Source: Myxococcus guangdongensis
GTDB lineage: Bacteria; Myxococcota; Myxococcia; Myxococcales; Myxococcaceae
Length of the DNA stretch: 64,000 nucleotides
Assembly: GCF_024198255.1 (NCBI RefSeq)
Contig: NZ_JAJVKW010000014.1
Span: forward strand, 1 to 64,000
Direction of reading: 5' to 3'
The translations under genes and the position numbers were made by a program. Below, piece by piece: positions 38,673-49,410 of this stretch. The notes under the pieces were generated by a model. It searched no databases. It saw only the letters and a list, made by a program, of their open reading frames with translations, and was not told the DNA's origin. Numbering within the stretch: the first letter of the stretch is position 1; every line of letters begins with the position of its first letter.

Positions 38673-41213
38673 ATGCGCCGAGGTATCGCGGTCCACGCCG
38701 CGCGAGTGCTGTTGCTCGTGGGGCTCATCACGAGTCCCTCGGGCGCGAGCGCCTCCGGTCCGCCGACGCGCGAGGAGTACTTCCGCTTCGTCCCGCTCTC
38801 CTACCCACGCATCGTCCGCCAGACGAACGCCAGTCATTCACTCGCGCTCTACGGCGACCCGGCGGCCCCGGGCTATCGCGACGAGGCGCCGCGCGACGGC
38901 ATCGATGACGAGCGCTTCCGGGTGCTCCAGGCGCTGGCGGTGCGCTTCGCGCCCATCCTGGTGAAGAACACGTACACCTTCCCCATGGACCACAAGGTGT
39001 TCCGGGACATGCCCGGCGGCCTCTTGCTGAGCCTGGACACGTGGGACCTCGCCAAGCCCGGCTCGGTGCTGATGCGCAGCGACTCCATCAACTTCTCCAC
39101 GCTCGGCCACCCGTGCCCCGAGGACGGCGCCCCCGAGAGCACCTTGAGGACGGAGGCCTCCGGCCGCGACGCGCGAGACGACTGCCGACTCATCGCGCTC
39201 CTGAAGGAGTTCCACCCGGACCACCCCACCATCCCCCGACTCCGCCAGGACGCGGTGGCCGCCGAGCAGGCGCCCTTCACCGTCATGTACCTGGACTTCC
39301 CCGGGTATGACCCGGACACGTGGCACGAGGCCTACGCGAGCCCGCAGCCGGGACAGATGGCGCGCCGCTACCTGGGCACGGAGAAGGTCTACGCCCACCC
39401 GTTCCTCGCGGAGGTCCGCGACGCGGAGCGCGGCCTGCTCGGCTACGAGCTGTTCATCCAGTATTGGTTCTTCTATCCGTTCAACGCGGGCGGCAACAAC
39501 CACGAGGGCGACTGGGAGCACGTGAGCGCCGTCATCACGCCGCTGTCCGCCGTGGAGCGCGTGCTCAGCGAGGAGGAGATGCAGCGCATCCTCTCGGGAG
39601 GCTGGCCGGCCGACGGCGCGGACCCGCTGGTGCTCAAGCGCACCGAATACTTCTTCCACCACAACGCGATGGTCTTCGACTTCGCCCGACCCAACGCCTA
39701 CCTGCCCCGCGAGCGCTGGCAGGAGCTGATGGATTTGCGCGGCGAGGACCGTCCCGGCGAGAAGAAGCTGCTGGCGCGGGTGCGCAGCTACGTCTGGGCG
39801 GACGAGGAGGAGACGCGCATCAACACGCACCCCATCGGCTACATCGGCGCGGACTCGAAGGGCCTGGAGCAGCTGCTCTCCTCGCCCGGTCCGCATGCGC
39901 GCGAGTCACACGCCACCTACCCCGTGCCCGGCGTGTTCAAGGGCGTGGGGCCCGCGGGCTCCACGGAGGCGGTGCCCAAGCGCTTCGACCACCAGGAGTA
40001 CCTGGCCGACCCGAAGCGGCCGCTCCCCGAGGGCGTGGTGCGCTACGACATGCCCGAGCGCATCGACCTGGTGCCGGACTGGGAGCGCGTCTACGACCTG
40101 GCCATCGAGGACCCCTCCGTGCGCCGCGAGTGGTCCTGGCTCATCCTGCCGCTGCGCTGGGGCTACCCGTCGGCGAAGTCCCCGCTGGCGGGAATCATCT
40201 CGCACTCGGACATGGGCAACCTGTCCATCACCGGCCCGGCCTTCAGCGAGGGCTGGAACCGGCCCGCGCCCAACGCGGGCTTCATCGGCTACGCGCCGGG
40301 AGAGCTGCCCTGGTTCTTCCCGCTCGACGTGCAGGACAACTTCTCCAACAACCTGGGCTTCCTCAACGGGCCGGTGGCCGTGCTCATCAGCCTGCCGCCG
40401 TTCGACTTCATCTACCGCGTGCTGGGGCTGCCCGTGCGCGCGCTGGTGGAGAAGCACGAGCCCGTCTACACGCCCCAGGCGAAGCTGCCCCGGCGGCGCG
40501 CGAGCGTGGAGGCCGGCGTCAGCGTGGGCCTGCTCGACAAGGACTTCGCGGGCCTGCTCCTCAATGACCGCCAGTTCGCCGAGTGGGCCCCGCAGCTGCT
40601 CGCCCTGGACCCGAGCATCGAGGGCGCGTCGTCCGACTTCATCAAGCCGGTGGTGGACACGGCCGTGTCCGCCACGCTGAAGGTGAGCTTCTATCTGGGA
40701 GACCGCTTCACGTCGGAGAACACGCTGTTGCACTCGCGCAGCACCCTGGGGCTCGACGTGCCGCTGGCGGACCGGCAGACGCTCTTCTCGCTGCGCTCCA
40801 AGCTGAACATGTGGGAGTACGCGGGCAGCATCCGCTACAACATCCTGCCCGGCGGCTTCCAGCCGTACGTCAAGCTGGGCTACGGGTTGACGTGGTACCG
40901 GCTGGAGGACGGCGCCATCAACGGCGAGCGGATGACGAACCCCAACTCCTACTGGGTCCGCCTGCCCGGCTTCTTCCGCAACCTGTGGCCCAACACGTTC
41001 CACCTGGGCGCGGGCCTGGACATCATCCTGGTGCGAGGCTTCTTCCCCGGGCTGCGAGGCCTCGACGGCGGCGTGCGCGCGGGCTACGTGCTGTCCCGCC
41101 ACGACCTGGGCATCCGGGACCTCACCGCCCCCGTCTCGCTCGCGGGCACCGTGAGCGAGCCCGTGCACGTGCTGCGCAACACCTTCGAGCTGCTCGGCAC
41201 GCTGAGCTTCTGA
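38673..41213 (+). CDS. Secreted protein with Vps62-like domain and C-terminal beta-barrel region
   Basis: 846 residues; GGGGGGACACC precedes the ATG. A signal peptide (RVLLLVGLITSPSGASAS) opens the protein. Residues about 80-400 contain the Vps62/DUF946-type core, including YELFIQYWFFYPFNAGGNNH, then EGDWEHVSAVITP, a clear family hallmark, and EYFFHHNAMVFDFARPNAYL. After a link (LPWFFPLDVQDNFSNNLG), the last ~260 residues are strand-rich with GY/YxL turns (SLRSKLNMWEYAGSIRYNIL, PYVKLGYGLTWYRLE, FHLGAGLDIILVR) and end in LLGTLSF, a barrel-like C terminus. It is probably an outer-membrane protein that exposes or encloses the Vps62-like domain. The role is unknown. Confidence 0.82.
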   Translation: MRRGIAVHAARVLLLVGLITSPSGASASGPPTREEYFRFVPLSYPRIVRQTNASHSLALYGDPAAPGYRDEAPRDGIDDERFRVLQALAVRFAPILVKNTYTFPMDHKVFRDMPGGLLLSLDTWDLAKPGSVLMRSDSINFSTLGHPCPEDGAPESTLRTEASGRDARDDCRLIALLKEFHPDHPTIPRLRQDAVAAEQAPFTVMYLDFPGYDPDTWHEAYASPQPGQMARRYLGTEKVYAHPFLAEVRDAERGLLGYELFIQYWFFYPFNAGGNNHEGDWEHVSAVITPLSAVERVLSEEEMQRILSGGWPADGADPLVLKRTEYFFHHNAMVFDFARPNAYLPRERWQELMDLRGEDRPGEKKLLARVRSYVWADEEETRINTHPIGYIGADSKGLEQLLSSPGPHARESHATYPVPGVFKGVGPAGSTEAVPKRFDHQEYLADPKRPLPEGVVRYDMPERIDLVPDWERVYDLAIEDPSVRREWSWLILPLRWGYPSAKSPLAGIISHSDMGNLSITGPAFSEGWNRPAPNAGFIGYAPGELPWFFPLDVQDNFSNNLGFLNGPVAVLISLPPFDFIYRVLGLPVRALVEKHEPVYTPQAKLPRRRASVEAGVSVGLLDKDFAGLLLNDRQFAEWAPQLLALDPSIEGASSDFIKPVVDTAVSATLKVSFYLGDRFTSENTLLHSRSTLGLDVPLADRQTLFSLRSKLNMWEYAGSIRYNILPGGFQPYVKLGYGLTWYRLEDGAINGERMTNPNSYWVRLPGFFRNLWPNTFHLGAGLDIILVRGFFPGLRGLDGGVRAGYVLSRHDLGIRDLTAPVSLAGTVSEPVHVLRNTFELLGTLSF

Positions 41214-41226
41214 CCGCCGCGCGCGC

Positions 41227-42648
41227 TCAAGGAACCTCGAGGTCCGAGTCGGGGCGCGTGGAGGTCTCATCGGTGTTGCGCCCGAGGCCCAGCGTGATGC
41301 CCACGATGAGGGTGGCGTGGAAGACGTGCACGCGCTGCGTCTCGCTCGGCGGGGGCAGGCCCGTCTGCGAAAGCAAATCCGAGAAGCGCTGCGTGGACTG
41401 ACGGCCCCACGCCAGGTCGGTGCCCACGGTGACGCGCGAGGTGCGCACGGGGAAATGCAGGCCGGTGGCCACGTGGTACAGGTCGCTGGTCGCCAGCAAG
41501 GTGCTGGTGTTGGGCAGGTTGATGGCGGCGCTGAAGTCGGTGTGGACGCTGAGGAAGACGCGCAGCCGGTCCCCCACGCGGTGCTCGGCCCCCAGCGCCG
41601 CGTTCACCAGCGGCTCGGAGCCATAGAAGACGTCGCTGCCGAGCACGCGCTCCGGCCCCGACACGGGGATGGGGTCGCTGTCGAGGAGGCGGAATATCGG
41701 CACGCGCGTGAACACCTCCATCGCCGCGTGCACCGTGGTGCCGCCGAGCACGACGTTGCCGCCGAAGCCCACCGACAACGGGCTCTGGAAGCGCGCGCGG
41801 ACGCTCGACTGGAAGTTGGAGATGCGCTCCGGGCCCTGGAAGGAGAAGCCTTGCTGGCTCAGCGCGCGCTCCAGCCCCACCTCGCCCTTGCCCAACAGGC
41901 CCAGTCCCGGTGTCGTCACCGTCAGCCCCAGGGCCCAGCGCTCGCGCTGGTAGCTCACGCCCACCTTGGCGAGCAGGCGCAGGTGCTGGACGCGATAGTC
42001 GCGGCTCACCGTGGCGAGCACGGAGCTGCCGTCCGCGCCGCTGCCCTGGGAGATGGCCAGGAAGTTCGCGTGCTGCTGACGCGCGGCGAGGAACGGCGTG
42101 ATTCCCACGCCCAACGTCTTGCTCAAGGGATAGGCCCAGCTCACGCCGGCCCACAGCTCCTTCACGCCGTGCTCCAACCGCACGTCGGAGGAGAGCTGCT
42201 CCAGGCCCTGGACGCCCAGGAGGTCCGCGCCGGAGAAGTCATCACGGCGCGTGAGCAGCGTCTCGAAGCCCTGCCGCGAGAGCAGCGCGTAGCCCATGCG
42301 CGCGCGCCCCAGCCACTTGAAGGGGAGGGGCCCCGCGATGAAGGCGGGCAGCGCGTCGAAGCGCGACGTCGTCAAATCCCGGCCGAGCCCCAGGCCGTTG
42401 ACCAGCGCCAGGCGCGAGTACTCGAAGACGTTCCCCGTCAGCTCCAGCTCCAGGGAGCCGACGAGCACCAGCGCGCCGGGGTTGTAGTAGACGGCGCTGA
42501 TGTCCGCGGGGTCTCCCAGCAGCGCGCCGCCGAGCAGCCACGCGCGGTTGCCGAACTGCCGCGTCCAGTAGTGCGCGTCCTGCGCCCACGCGGGGGCCGA
42601 GAGCAGCCAGGCGATGAGCAGCCACCCACCGCGCCATCGCGTCTTCAT
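41227..42648 (-). CDS. OmpP1/FadL-family-like outer-membrane transporter
   Basis: 473 residues from ATG 42648, chosen for its signal peptide (RGGWLLIAWLLSAPAWAQD). The FadL-type opening AQDAHYWTRQFGNRAWLLGG, then AVYYNPGAL (the conserved NPAxL-like turn), is followed by strand-rich sequence to the end (HVFHATLIVGITLGLGRN). Such proteins are 14-strand barrels that pass hydrophobic substrates such as fatty acids or aromatics across the outer membrane. The C-terminal residues after the last strand are a short polar tail. It is convergent with the Vps62-domain gene (13 bp gap). Confidence 0.82.
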   Translation of the reverse strand: MKTRWRGGWLLIAWLLSAPAWAQDAHYWTRQFGNRAWLLGGALLGDPADISAVYYNPGALVLVGSLELELTGNVFEYSRLALVNGLGLGRDLTTSRFDALPAFIAGPLPFKWLGRARMGYALLSRQGFETLLTRRDDFSGADLLGVQGLEQLSSDVRLEHGVKELWAGVSWAYPLSKTLGVGITPFLAARQQHANFLAISQGSGADGSSVLATVSRDYRVQHLRLLAKVGVSYQRERWALGLTVTTPGLGLLGKGEVGLERALSQQGFSFQGPERISNFQSSVRARFQSPLSVGFGGNVVLGGTTVHAAMEVFTRVPIFRLLDSDPIPVSGPERVLGSDVFYGSEPLVNAALGAEHRVGDRLRVFLSVHTDFSAAINLPNTSTLLATSDLYHVATGLHFPVRTSRVTVGTDLAWGRQSTQRFSDLLSQTGLPPPSETQRVHVFHATLIVGITLGLGRNTDETSTRPDSDLEVP

Positions 42649-42764
42649 CCGAGCACGCCCCGAGGTCCGCTCCCGCGAAGGGGAGACACGGCCCGCGAGC
42701 ATGCGGTCCACCTGGGCCCGGGCCCATGGCCCCCGGGTCCCACGGACCTGTCATCCAGCGGGGC

Positions 42765-43439
42765 TCAGCCCTTCTTCGCGGCGGCGCGGCCCTTCTTCGC
42801 GGCCCCACCGCGCGACGTCGTGGCGGCGGGCGCGGGACCGGTCGTGGGAGAGGTCGGCTCCTCGCCCTCCGCCGTCTTCACGCGCCGCTTGAGTCGGCGA
42901 GGAGGCAAGAGGTCCGGCTCCCCTGGCACCTTCTGCGCGAGGAAGATGGCGGCATCCAGCTTGTAGAACGAGCGGGCCCGGTACCACGCGAGCGCGGACT
43001 CGTTGTTCTCCGCCACCTCCAGCACCAGGTGCGTGCAGCCTCGCGTACGCGCCAGGTGCTGGAGTTGATCCAACATGAAGCTGCCCACGCCGCGGCCCTG
43101 GTAATCCGGGTGCACCGCGAGCTCCTCCACGAAGAGGGGTCGCATTCCGCGCTTCTCGAACCAGCGCGGGTTCACCCAGTTGTCGTCGCCGGTGGCCTCG
43201 AAGGCGCACTCGGAGTAGCCGACGATTTCCCCGTCCACCTCGTAGAGCAGCTGTTCGATCCACTCGGAGGTGTAGACCTCCATGAAGCGGCGCTTGGAGC
43301 GGGGACGCTGGTACTCGACCGTCTCGCGATTGACGTCGCGGAAGACGAGCTTCAGGAACTCCCAGGTCCGGTTGAGGTCACGGCGGTGGATGCGGCGGAC
43401 CCGGACCTCGAGCAACTGCGGGGGCGCGACTTTCGTCAT
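42765..43439 (-). CDS. GNAT-family N-acetyltransferase with basic C-terminal tail
   Basis: 224 residues. The start ATG 43439 is chosen from a strong ribosome site AAGGAGG nine bases upstream. The GNAT core shows VDGEIVGYSECAFEA, motif A VEELAVHPDYQGRGVGSFML (the Q/RxxGxG/A acetyl-CoA loop) and motif B HLVLEVAENNESALAWYRA. After about residue 175 comes a disordered tail ending GGAAKKGRAAAKKG, resembling the Lys/Ala tails of histone-like proteins, perhaps for DNA or RNA binding. The substrate is unknown. It is divergent from the Ser/Thr kinase gene. Confidence 0.9.
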   Translation of the reverse strand: MTKVAPPQLLEVRVRRIHRRDLNRTWEFLKLVFRDVNRETVEYQRPRSKRRFMEVYTSEWIEQLLYEVDGEIVGYSECAFEATGDDNWVNPRWFEKRGMRPLFVEELAVHPDYQGRGVGSFMLDQLQHLARTRGCTHLVLEVAENNESALAWYRARSFYKLDAAIFLAQKVPGEPDLLPPRRLKRRVKTAEGEEPTSPTTGPAPAATTSRGGAAKKGRAAAKKG

Positions 43440-43601
43440 ACAGGCTGCCTCCTTAGCAGGCTGGCGGAAAGCCACCAGGGGTTCTCATGGGCCGAGAGGC
43501 CCTCCGTCCGGAATCACGCCTCGGGAGGGTTGCCTCGCGGTGGGGTGGGAGGATGGAATGGGGAGGAACACCCCATTGAATCCCGTGCGAGCCACAACCT
43601 C

Positions 43602-45665
<2,064 letters not shown>

Positions 45666-45716
45666 CACACACGGCGCCGTCCAGGAGACGGCACCTTGAT
45701 TCCTGAGGTGAATTTC

Positions 45717-46529
45717 TTGAGAAACCTGGTCGCGGTATTCGTCACCACGCTCGTGCTGGGGTCCACCGCCAGCCTCGCGGCGTCCCCCGTGGAGGACGGC
45801 AAGGTGTTCGCCGGCCCCGAGGGCGAGGAGGTCGCCGTCGTTCCCCTCGCCCCCCGCTCCGCCAAGAAGTACCTGCTGCGCGTGCAGGGCACCGGCTCCG
45901 AGATTGACGGCAAGGTGCTGCCCTTCGAGCTGAACGACAGCAGCTCCATGAGCAGCGAGCAGCACAGCTACAAGACCCAGTGGCGCGGCCGTGGCTACAC
46001 GGTGCTGTACATGCGCAACTCCAAGTACGAGCTCTACGTCCCGGGCCGCGGCAAGGAGATTCGCGTCACCTTCGACGAGAAGCGCACCAAGGCGCTCGAC
46101 TCCGAGGACGTCTACAAGCAGCACCAGAAGCAGCAGAAGGACGGCACCCTCGCCAAGCTGATGGCGTTCGACCGCAAGGGTGAAATCGCCAAGCAGGAGA
46201 AGGACTACGTCGTCTCCGTGCAGGAGGCGAACACCGCGTGCGGCACGTCGCTGGCCGCCGCCATCGACTGGACGTCCATCAACGACGAGCAGCTCAAGGA
46301 GCTGAGCATCAGCAACTACTGTGAGGCGCCGCTCGCCTCGCTCAAGCAGCTGTGCACCGTCTCCAACGTCGCGAAGCAGACCGTCAAGGAGAAGCTCAAG
46401 CAGGTCAGCTGCCGCTTCGGCACCGCCCTGGAGCCGAAGGTGGAGGGCGACAAGCTCATCTGGACCACCTCGCGCGACGCGTCCAATCAGCAGGAATTCG
46501 CCACGAAGTTCTTCAAGACGAACCTTTAG
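45717..46529 (+). CDS. Secreted protein of unknown function in kinase operon
   Basis: 270 residues if started at TTG 45717 (SD-like GAGGTGA five bases upstream; signal peptide MRNLVAVFVTTLVLGSTASL). TTG 45696 with AGGAG upstream is an alternative. The mature protein has SKYELYVPGRGKEIRVTFDE, a Lys/Gln-rich helix (DVYKQHQKQQKDGTLAKLM) and a Cys-containing second half (NTACGTSLAAAIDW, NYCEAPLASLKQLC, QVSCRFG) that could form disulfides. No family is recognised. It lies between the kinase gene and another secreted-protein gene, 3 bp from the latter, so the three are probably one operon acting at the periplasm. Confidence 0.78.
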   Translation: MRNLVAVFVTTLVLGSTASLAASPVEDGKVFAGPEGEEVAVVPLAPRSAKKYLLRVQGTGSEIDGKVLPFELNDSSSMSSEQHSYKTQWRGRGYTVLYMRNSKYELYVPGRGKEIRVTFDEKRTKALDSEDVYKQHQKQQKDGTLAKLMAFDRKGEIAKQEKDYVVSVQEANTACGTSLAAAIDWTSINDEQLKELSISNYCEAPLASLKQLCTVSNVAKQTVKEKLKQVSCRFGTALEPKVEGDKLIWTTSRDASNQQEFATKFFKTNL

Positions 46530-46532
46530 TCC

Positions 46533-47366
46533 ATGAGATTTGAGATGAACTTCCAGCGTATCGCCGCCGTGGCGGTGTCCTTCGCCTGTAGCGCGTCCCT
46601 GGCCTCCGAGAGCATCCAGCCCCCCTGGGGCAAGGAGGAGAACCTGGGCCAGAAGATGGTCATGGAGTCCACCGCCGTCTGCACCGACGGCAAGGGCCAC
46701 TACATCGTCGTCACGCCCGAGGAGGAGCGCGGCGGAGACCAGCTCTTCTACGGCGACGGCAAGCAGTTCGTGCAAGTGCCGTCCATGCCCTGGACCTCGG
46801 GCACCAGCTTCGTGGACCCGCGCTTCTTCAACAAGTCCGCCAACCCGAACTTCCGCGGCCAGGACTGGCGCGTGGTGTCGGAGGTGGAGTTCGACCGCAA
46901 GGAGAAGAAGTGCACCATGCGGTGCGGTGAGAAGAACGTCCCGCTCACCGTGGTGGAGACGGCCCAGGGCGCGGACCTGCTGCGCAAGGCCGCCTACGCC
47001 CCCAACCCGCAGGAGTTCGCCCCGTACGCGCTCTTGCGCGACACCAAGGGCAACTACTACTTCGTCGACAAGGGCATCAAGTCGCCGGAGCAGAAGAACT
47101 ACCGCGTCTTCATCGGACCTCGCGGCGGCCTGAAGCCGCAGAAGATGACCAACGTCATCTCCGACTCCGAGGGTGAGATCTTCTCCACCAAGAAGGGCGA
47201 CCTCCGCCTGGTGCTCGACAAGGCGAAGGCGTCGGTGTGGATCGAGAACAAGAAGAAGTCGATGGATCTGCGCCAGGTGCCCGTCGAGGAGAACCTGCCG
47301 CTCATCTACAACGACCTGGGTGTGTACGAGGGCATCCGCCTGGGCACGCCCTGCGACGACCAGTAG
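46533..47366 (+). CDS. Secreted protein of unknown function in kinase operon
   Basis: 277 residues; ATG 46545 is an alternative start. A signal peptide (FQRIAAVAVSFACSASLAS) is followed by a soluble, beta-rich, charged protein: CTDGKGHYIVVTPEEERGGD, EVEFDRKEKKCTMRCGEKNV, YFVDKGIKSPEQKNYRVFIG, DLRLVLDKAKASVWIENKKK. It ends LGVYEGIRLGTPCDDQ. A few Cys could pair. No family or catalytic motif is recognised. It follows the previous secreted-protein gene by 3 bp, so translation is coupled. Either protein could be a ligand or partner of the kinase's outside domain. Confidence 0.78.
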   Translation: MRFEMNFQRIAAVAVSFACSASLASESIQPPWGKEENLGQKMVMESTAVCTDGKGHYIVVTPEEERGGDQLFYGDGKQFVQVPSMPWTSGTSFVDPRFFNKSANPNFRGQDWRVVSEVEFDRKEKKCTMRCGEKNVPLTVVETAQGADLLRKAAYAPNPQEFAPYALLRDTKGNYYFVDKGIKSPEQKNYRVFIGPRGGLKPQKMTNVISDSEGEIFSTKKGDLRLVLDKAKASVWIENKKKSMDLRQVPVEENLPLIYNDLGVYEGIRLGTPCDDQ

Positions 47367-47513
47367 TCGTGACTCGGGGCCTGGGCGCGTTGGAAGCCCA
47401 GGCTCCGGCAGCCTCTCGGGTCGAGCGGCGGACATCCCGCCATCCCCGAGGAACCGTGGCGCCCTGTCAGACGCGTCGTTAGGTTGCCGGCCCCGAACAG
47501 GAGGCCTGGCCCC

Positions 47514-47981
47514 ATGCGTCCGGACGAGATTCGATTCCTACAGCAGTCCATCGAAGCCGCGCGTCGCGCGAGCAGCCGGGGTGACCAGCCGTTCGGCGCG
47601 GTGCTGGTGGATTCGCAGGGACAGGTGTTGCTCGAGGGTGAGAACACCGTGATGAGTCAGCGCGACTGCACGGGCCACGCGGAGTCGAACCTCATGCGGG
47701 ACGCGACGAAGCGCTTCACGCCGGAGGTGCTCGCGGGCTGCACGATGTACGCGAGCACGGAGCCGTGCGCGATGTGCGCGGGCGCCATCTTCTGGGGCGG
47801 CGTGCGGCGGGTGGTGTTCTCGCTGTCGTCGGCGGCGTTCGCGCAGTTGGTGGGCACGGCGCGGGGCGGGCTGGCCATGTCGTGCCGCGAGGTGTTCGAG
47901 CGCGGCAGCAGCCCCACGCAGGTAGAGGGGCCCATCCACCTGCCGGAGGCTCGCGACGTGCACACGGCCTTCTGGCGCTGA
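47514..47981 (+). CDS. Cytidine/deoxycytidylate-deaminase-family nucleoside deaminase
   Basis: 155 residues from ATG 47514, with AGGAGG nine bases upstream. The deaminase zinc motifs are GHAESN (His/Glu, about 53-58) and STEPCAMCAG (the two Cys, about 83-92). The whole fits the CMP/dCMP or guanine deaminase group (RGDQPFGAVLVD at the start, ARDVHTAFWR at the end). It probably deaminates a free base or nucleoside rather than tRNA, but TadA-like activity is not excluded. It sits upstream of the WMxDF-tail protein. Confidence 0.92.
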   Translation: MRPDEIRFLQQSIEAARRASSRGDQPFGAVLVDSQGQVLLEGENTVMSQRDCTGHAESNLMRDATKRFTPEVLAGCTMYASTEPCAMCAGAIFWGGVRRVVFSLSSAAFAQLVGTARGGLAMSCREVFERGSSPTQVEGPIHLPEARDVHTAFWR

Positions 47982-47994
47982 GCCAGGGAGGCGC

Positions 47995-49338
47995 TTGCGT
48001 GGCTCGTGGGGTTTGCGCGAGCCTCACGCCACCCTCGTGATACTGCCCCGCTACTTCGTCCCCCATGCCGCCACGCCGCCGGTGCCCGTCCTGTCGGACG
48101 CGGCCTCGGTGGTCCACGTGGTGGACACGTTCCTGCTCGACTTCCACCACATGGCGCGGTCGGAGTGGGTGATCGGGCTCGACGCGCTGGGGGCGGTGCA
48201 CTTCATCCCCGCGAGCGAGCGGAGCCGGCTGCCCGCCTCGGCGCTCGCGCAGTTGGCGCACCACGAGGTCGCCACCGGCCGCACGCCCCACAGCATCGCG
48301 GCGTCGACGGTGTACTTCTTCGAGGTGGAGCTCATCGAGCACCCCGCCGACGCGGAGGGGTTCAACGACCCGGTATACCTCTACGGCCACCTGTCCGGTC
48401 CCTGGCCGAACACGTCGCCCAAGCGCGTGCCGGGGCAGCTCACGGTGACGCGTGGGGATGTGCTCGCGGGACTGACGCGGCAGGCGCCGTACGCCTTCGA
48501 GTACGTGCAGACGCCGGAGAGTTCCGCCGCGCCGCGTGGCTATCACGCGCTGTTGCCGGGGGACCGGCCGGAGGACCTCGAGGAGGGAGGCGGGGCGGTG
48601 CTCGCGTGGCCCGTGGTGCCGCCGGAGCTGCAGGTGGGCAACGCCTCCAACGGGCCCATGGTGGCGCGCATCCTCCATGACGTGCTCACGCAGTTGCAGG
48701 AGGACGCGGCGGCGAACGGCGGGCCCGCGGCGTTGGCGAAGCTGGAGCTGCCGGTGCCGAGTCGGGCCATGGCCATCGCGGAGCTGGAGCTGCGCGGGTA
48801 CGAGGTGAAGGGTGACGTGGCGGTGCTGCGCCGTCAGCACCCAGGGGTGCTCACGCGCATGGCCGAGTGGCTGCGCGCGGAGAAGGTTCGGATTCCTCCC
48901 GAGGCGGGCGCGCCCGAGTTCCTGGAGCTGGCGCGTCAGGCGCTGGCGGTGCTCCCTGGCTGGCCCACGAAGACGGAGCGCGTGCTGCGCTCACAGGTCA
49001 GCGCGGGGGACCGGCTGCCCCCAGTCTCCGCGCCGGTGCCGGTGGCGCCGGTGGCGCCCGCACGTCCCCTCCCCCCTCGGGCCCCGGCGACGCCCGCGCG
49101 TCCGGATGAGTGGATGCGGGACTTCCTGTCCGCGCATGCGGCGCAGAAGCCCCAGGCGGCGAAGCCTCGGCTGACGCGGCCCGTGGCGGCGCCGCCACCC
49201 GCGAGGTCCGGGACGCCTGCCTGGATGGAGGACTTCGGAGCTTCTCCGGCGCCCTCCGCCGCGCAAGGTTTGCGCGAGCCGGGCGAGCCCTCCGCGCCGA
49301 CGAAGAAGCCCGACTGGATGACCGATTTCGAGGACTGA
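47995..49338 (+). CDS. Conserved-looking protein with triple WMxDF tail, unknown function
   Basis: 447 residues from TTG 47995, which has GGGAGG close upstream; GTG 48037 is possible. The N-terminal ~240 residues look folded (YFVPHAATPPVPVLSD, HVVDTFLLDFHHMARSEWVI, TVYFFEVELIEHPADAEGFN). The C terminus is Pro/Ala-rich and disordered and carries three spaced copies of one short motif: DEWMRDF (49108), AWMEDF (49219) and DWMTDF (49312, near the end). Such repeated short motifs often bind a partner domain. It lies 72 bp upstream of two vWA genes on the same strand. I do not recognise the family. Confidence 0.75.
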   Translation: MRGSWGLREPHATLVILPRYFVPHAATPPVPVLSDAASVVHVVDTFLLDFHHMARSEWVIGLDALGAVHFIPASERSRLPASALAQLAHHEVATGRTPHSIAASTVYFFEVELIEHPADAEGFNDPVYLYGHLSGPWPNTSPKRVPGQLTVTRGDVLAGLTRQAPYAFEYVQTPESSAAPRGYHALLPGDRPEDLEEGGGAVLAWPVVPPELQVGNASNGPMVARILHDVLTQLQEDAAANGGPAALAKLELPVPSRAMAIAELELRGYEVKGDVAVLRRQHPGVLTRMAEWLRAEKVRIPPEAGAPEFLELARQALAVLPGWPTKTERVLRSQVSAGDRLPPVSAPVPVAPVAPARPLPPRAPATPARPDEWMRDFLSAHAAQKPQAAKPRLTRPVAAPPPARSGTPAWMEDFGASPAPSAAQGLREPGEPSAPTKKPDWMTDFED

Positions 49339-49410
49339 GGCCCCCGCTTGTGCTGGACCTTCCGGACCTTTGGAAGGTGATAGCGTTCAGCGCATCCAGC
49401 AGGGGGAACG

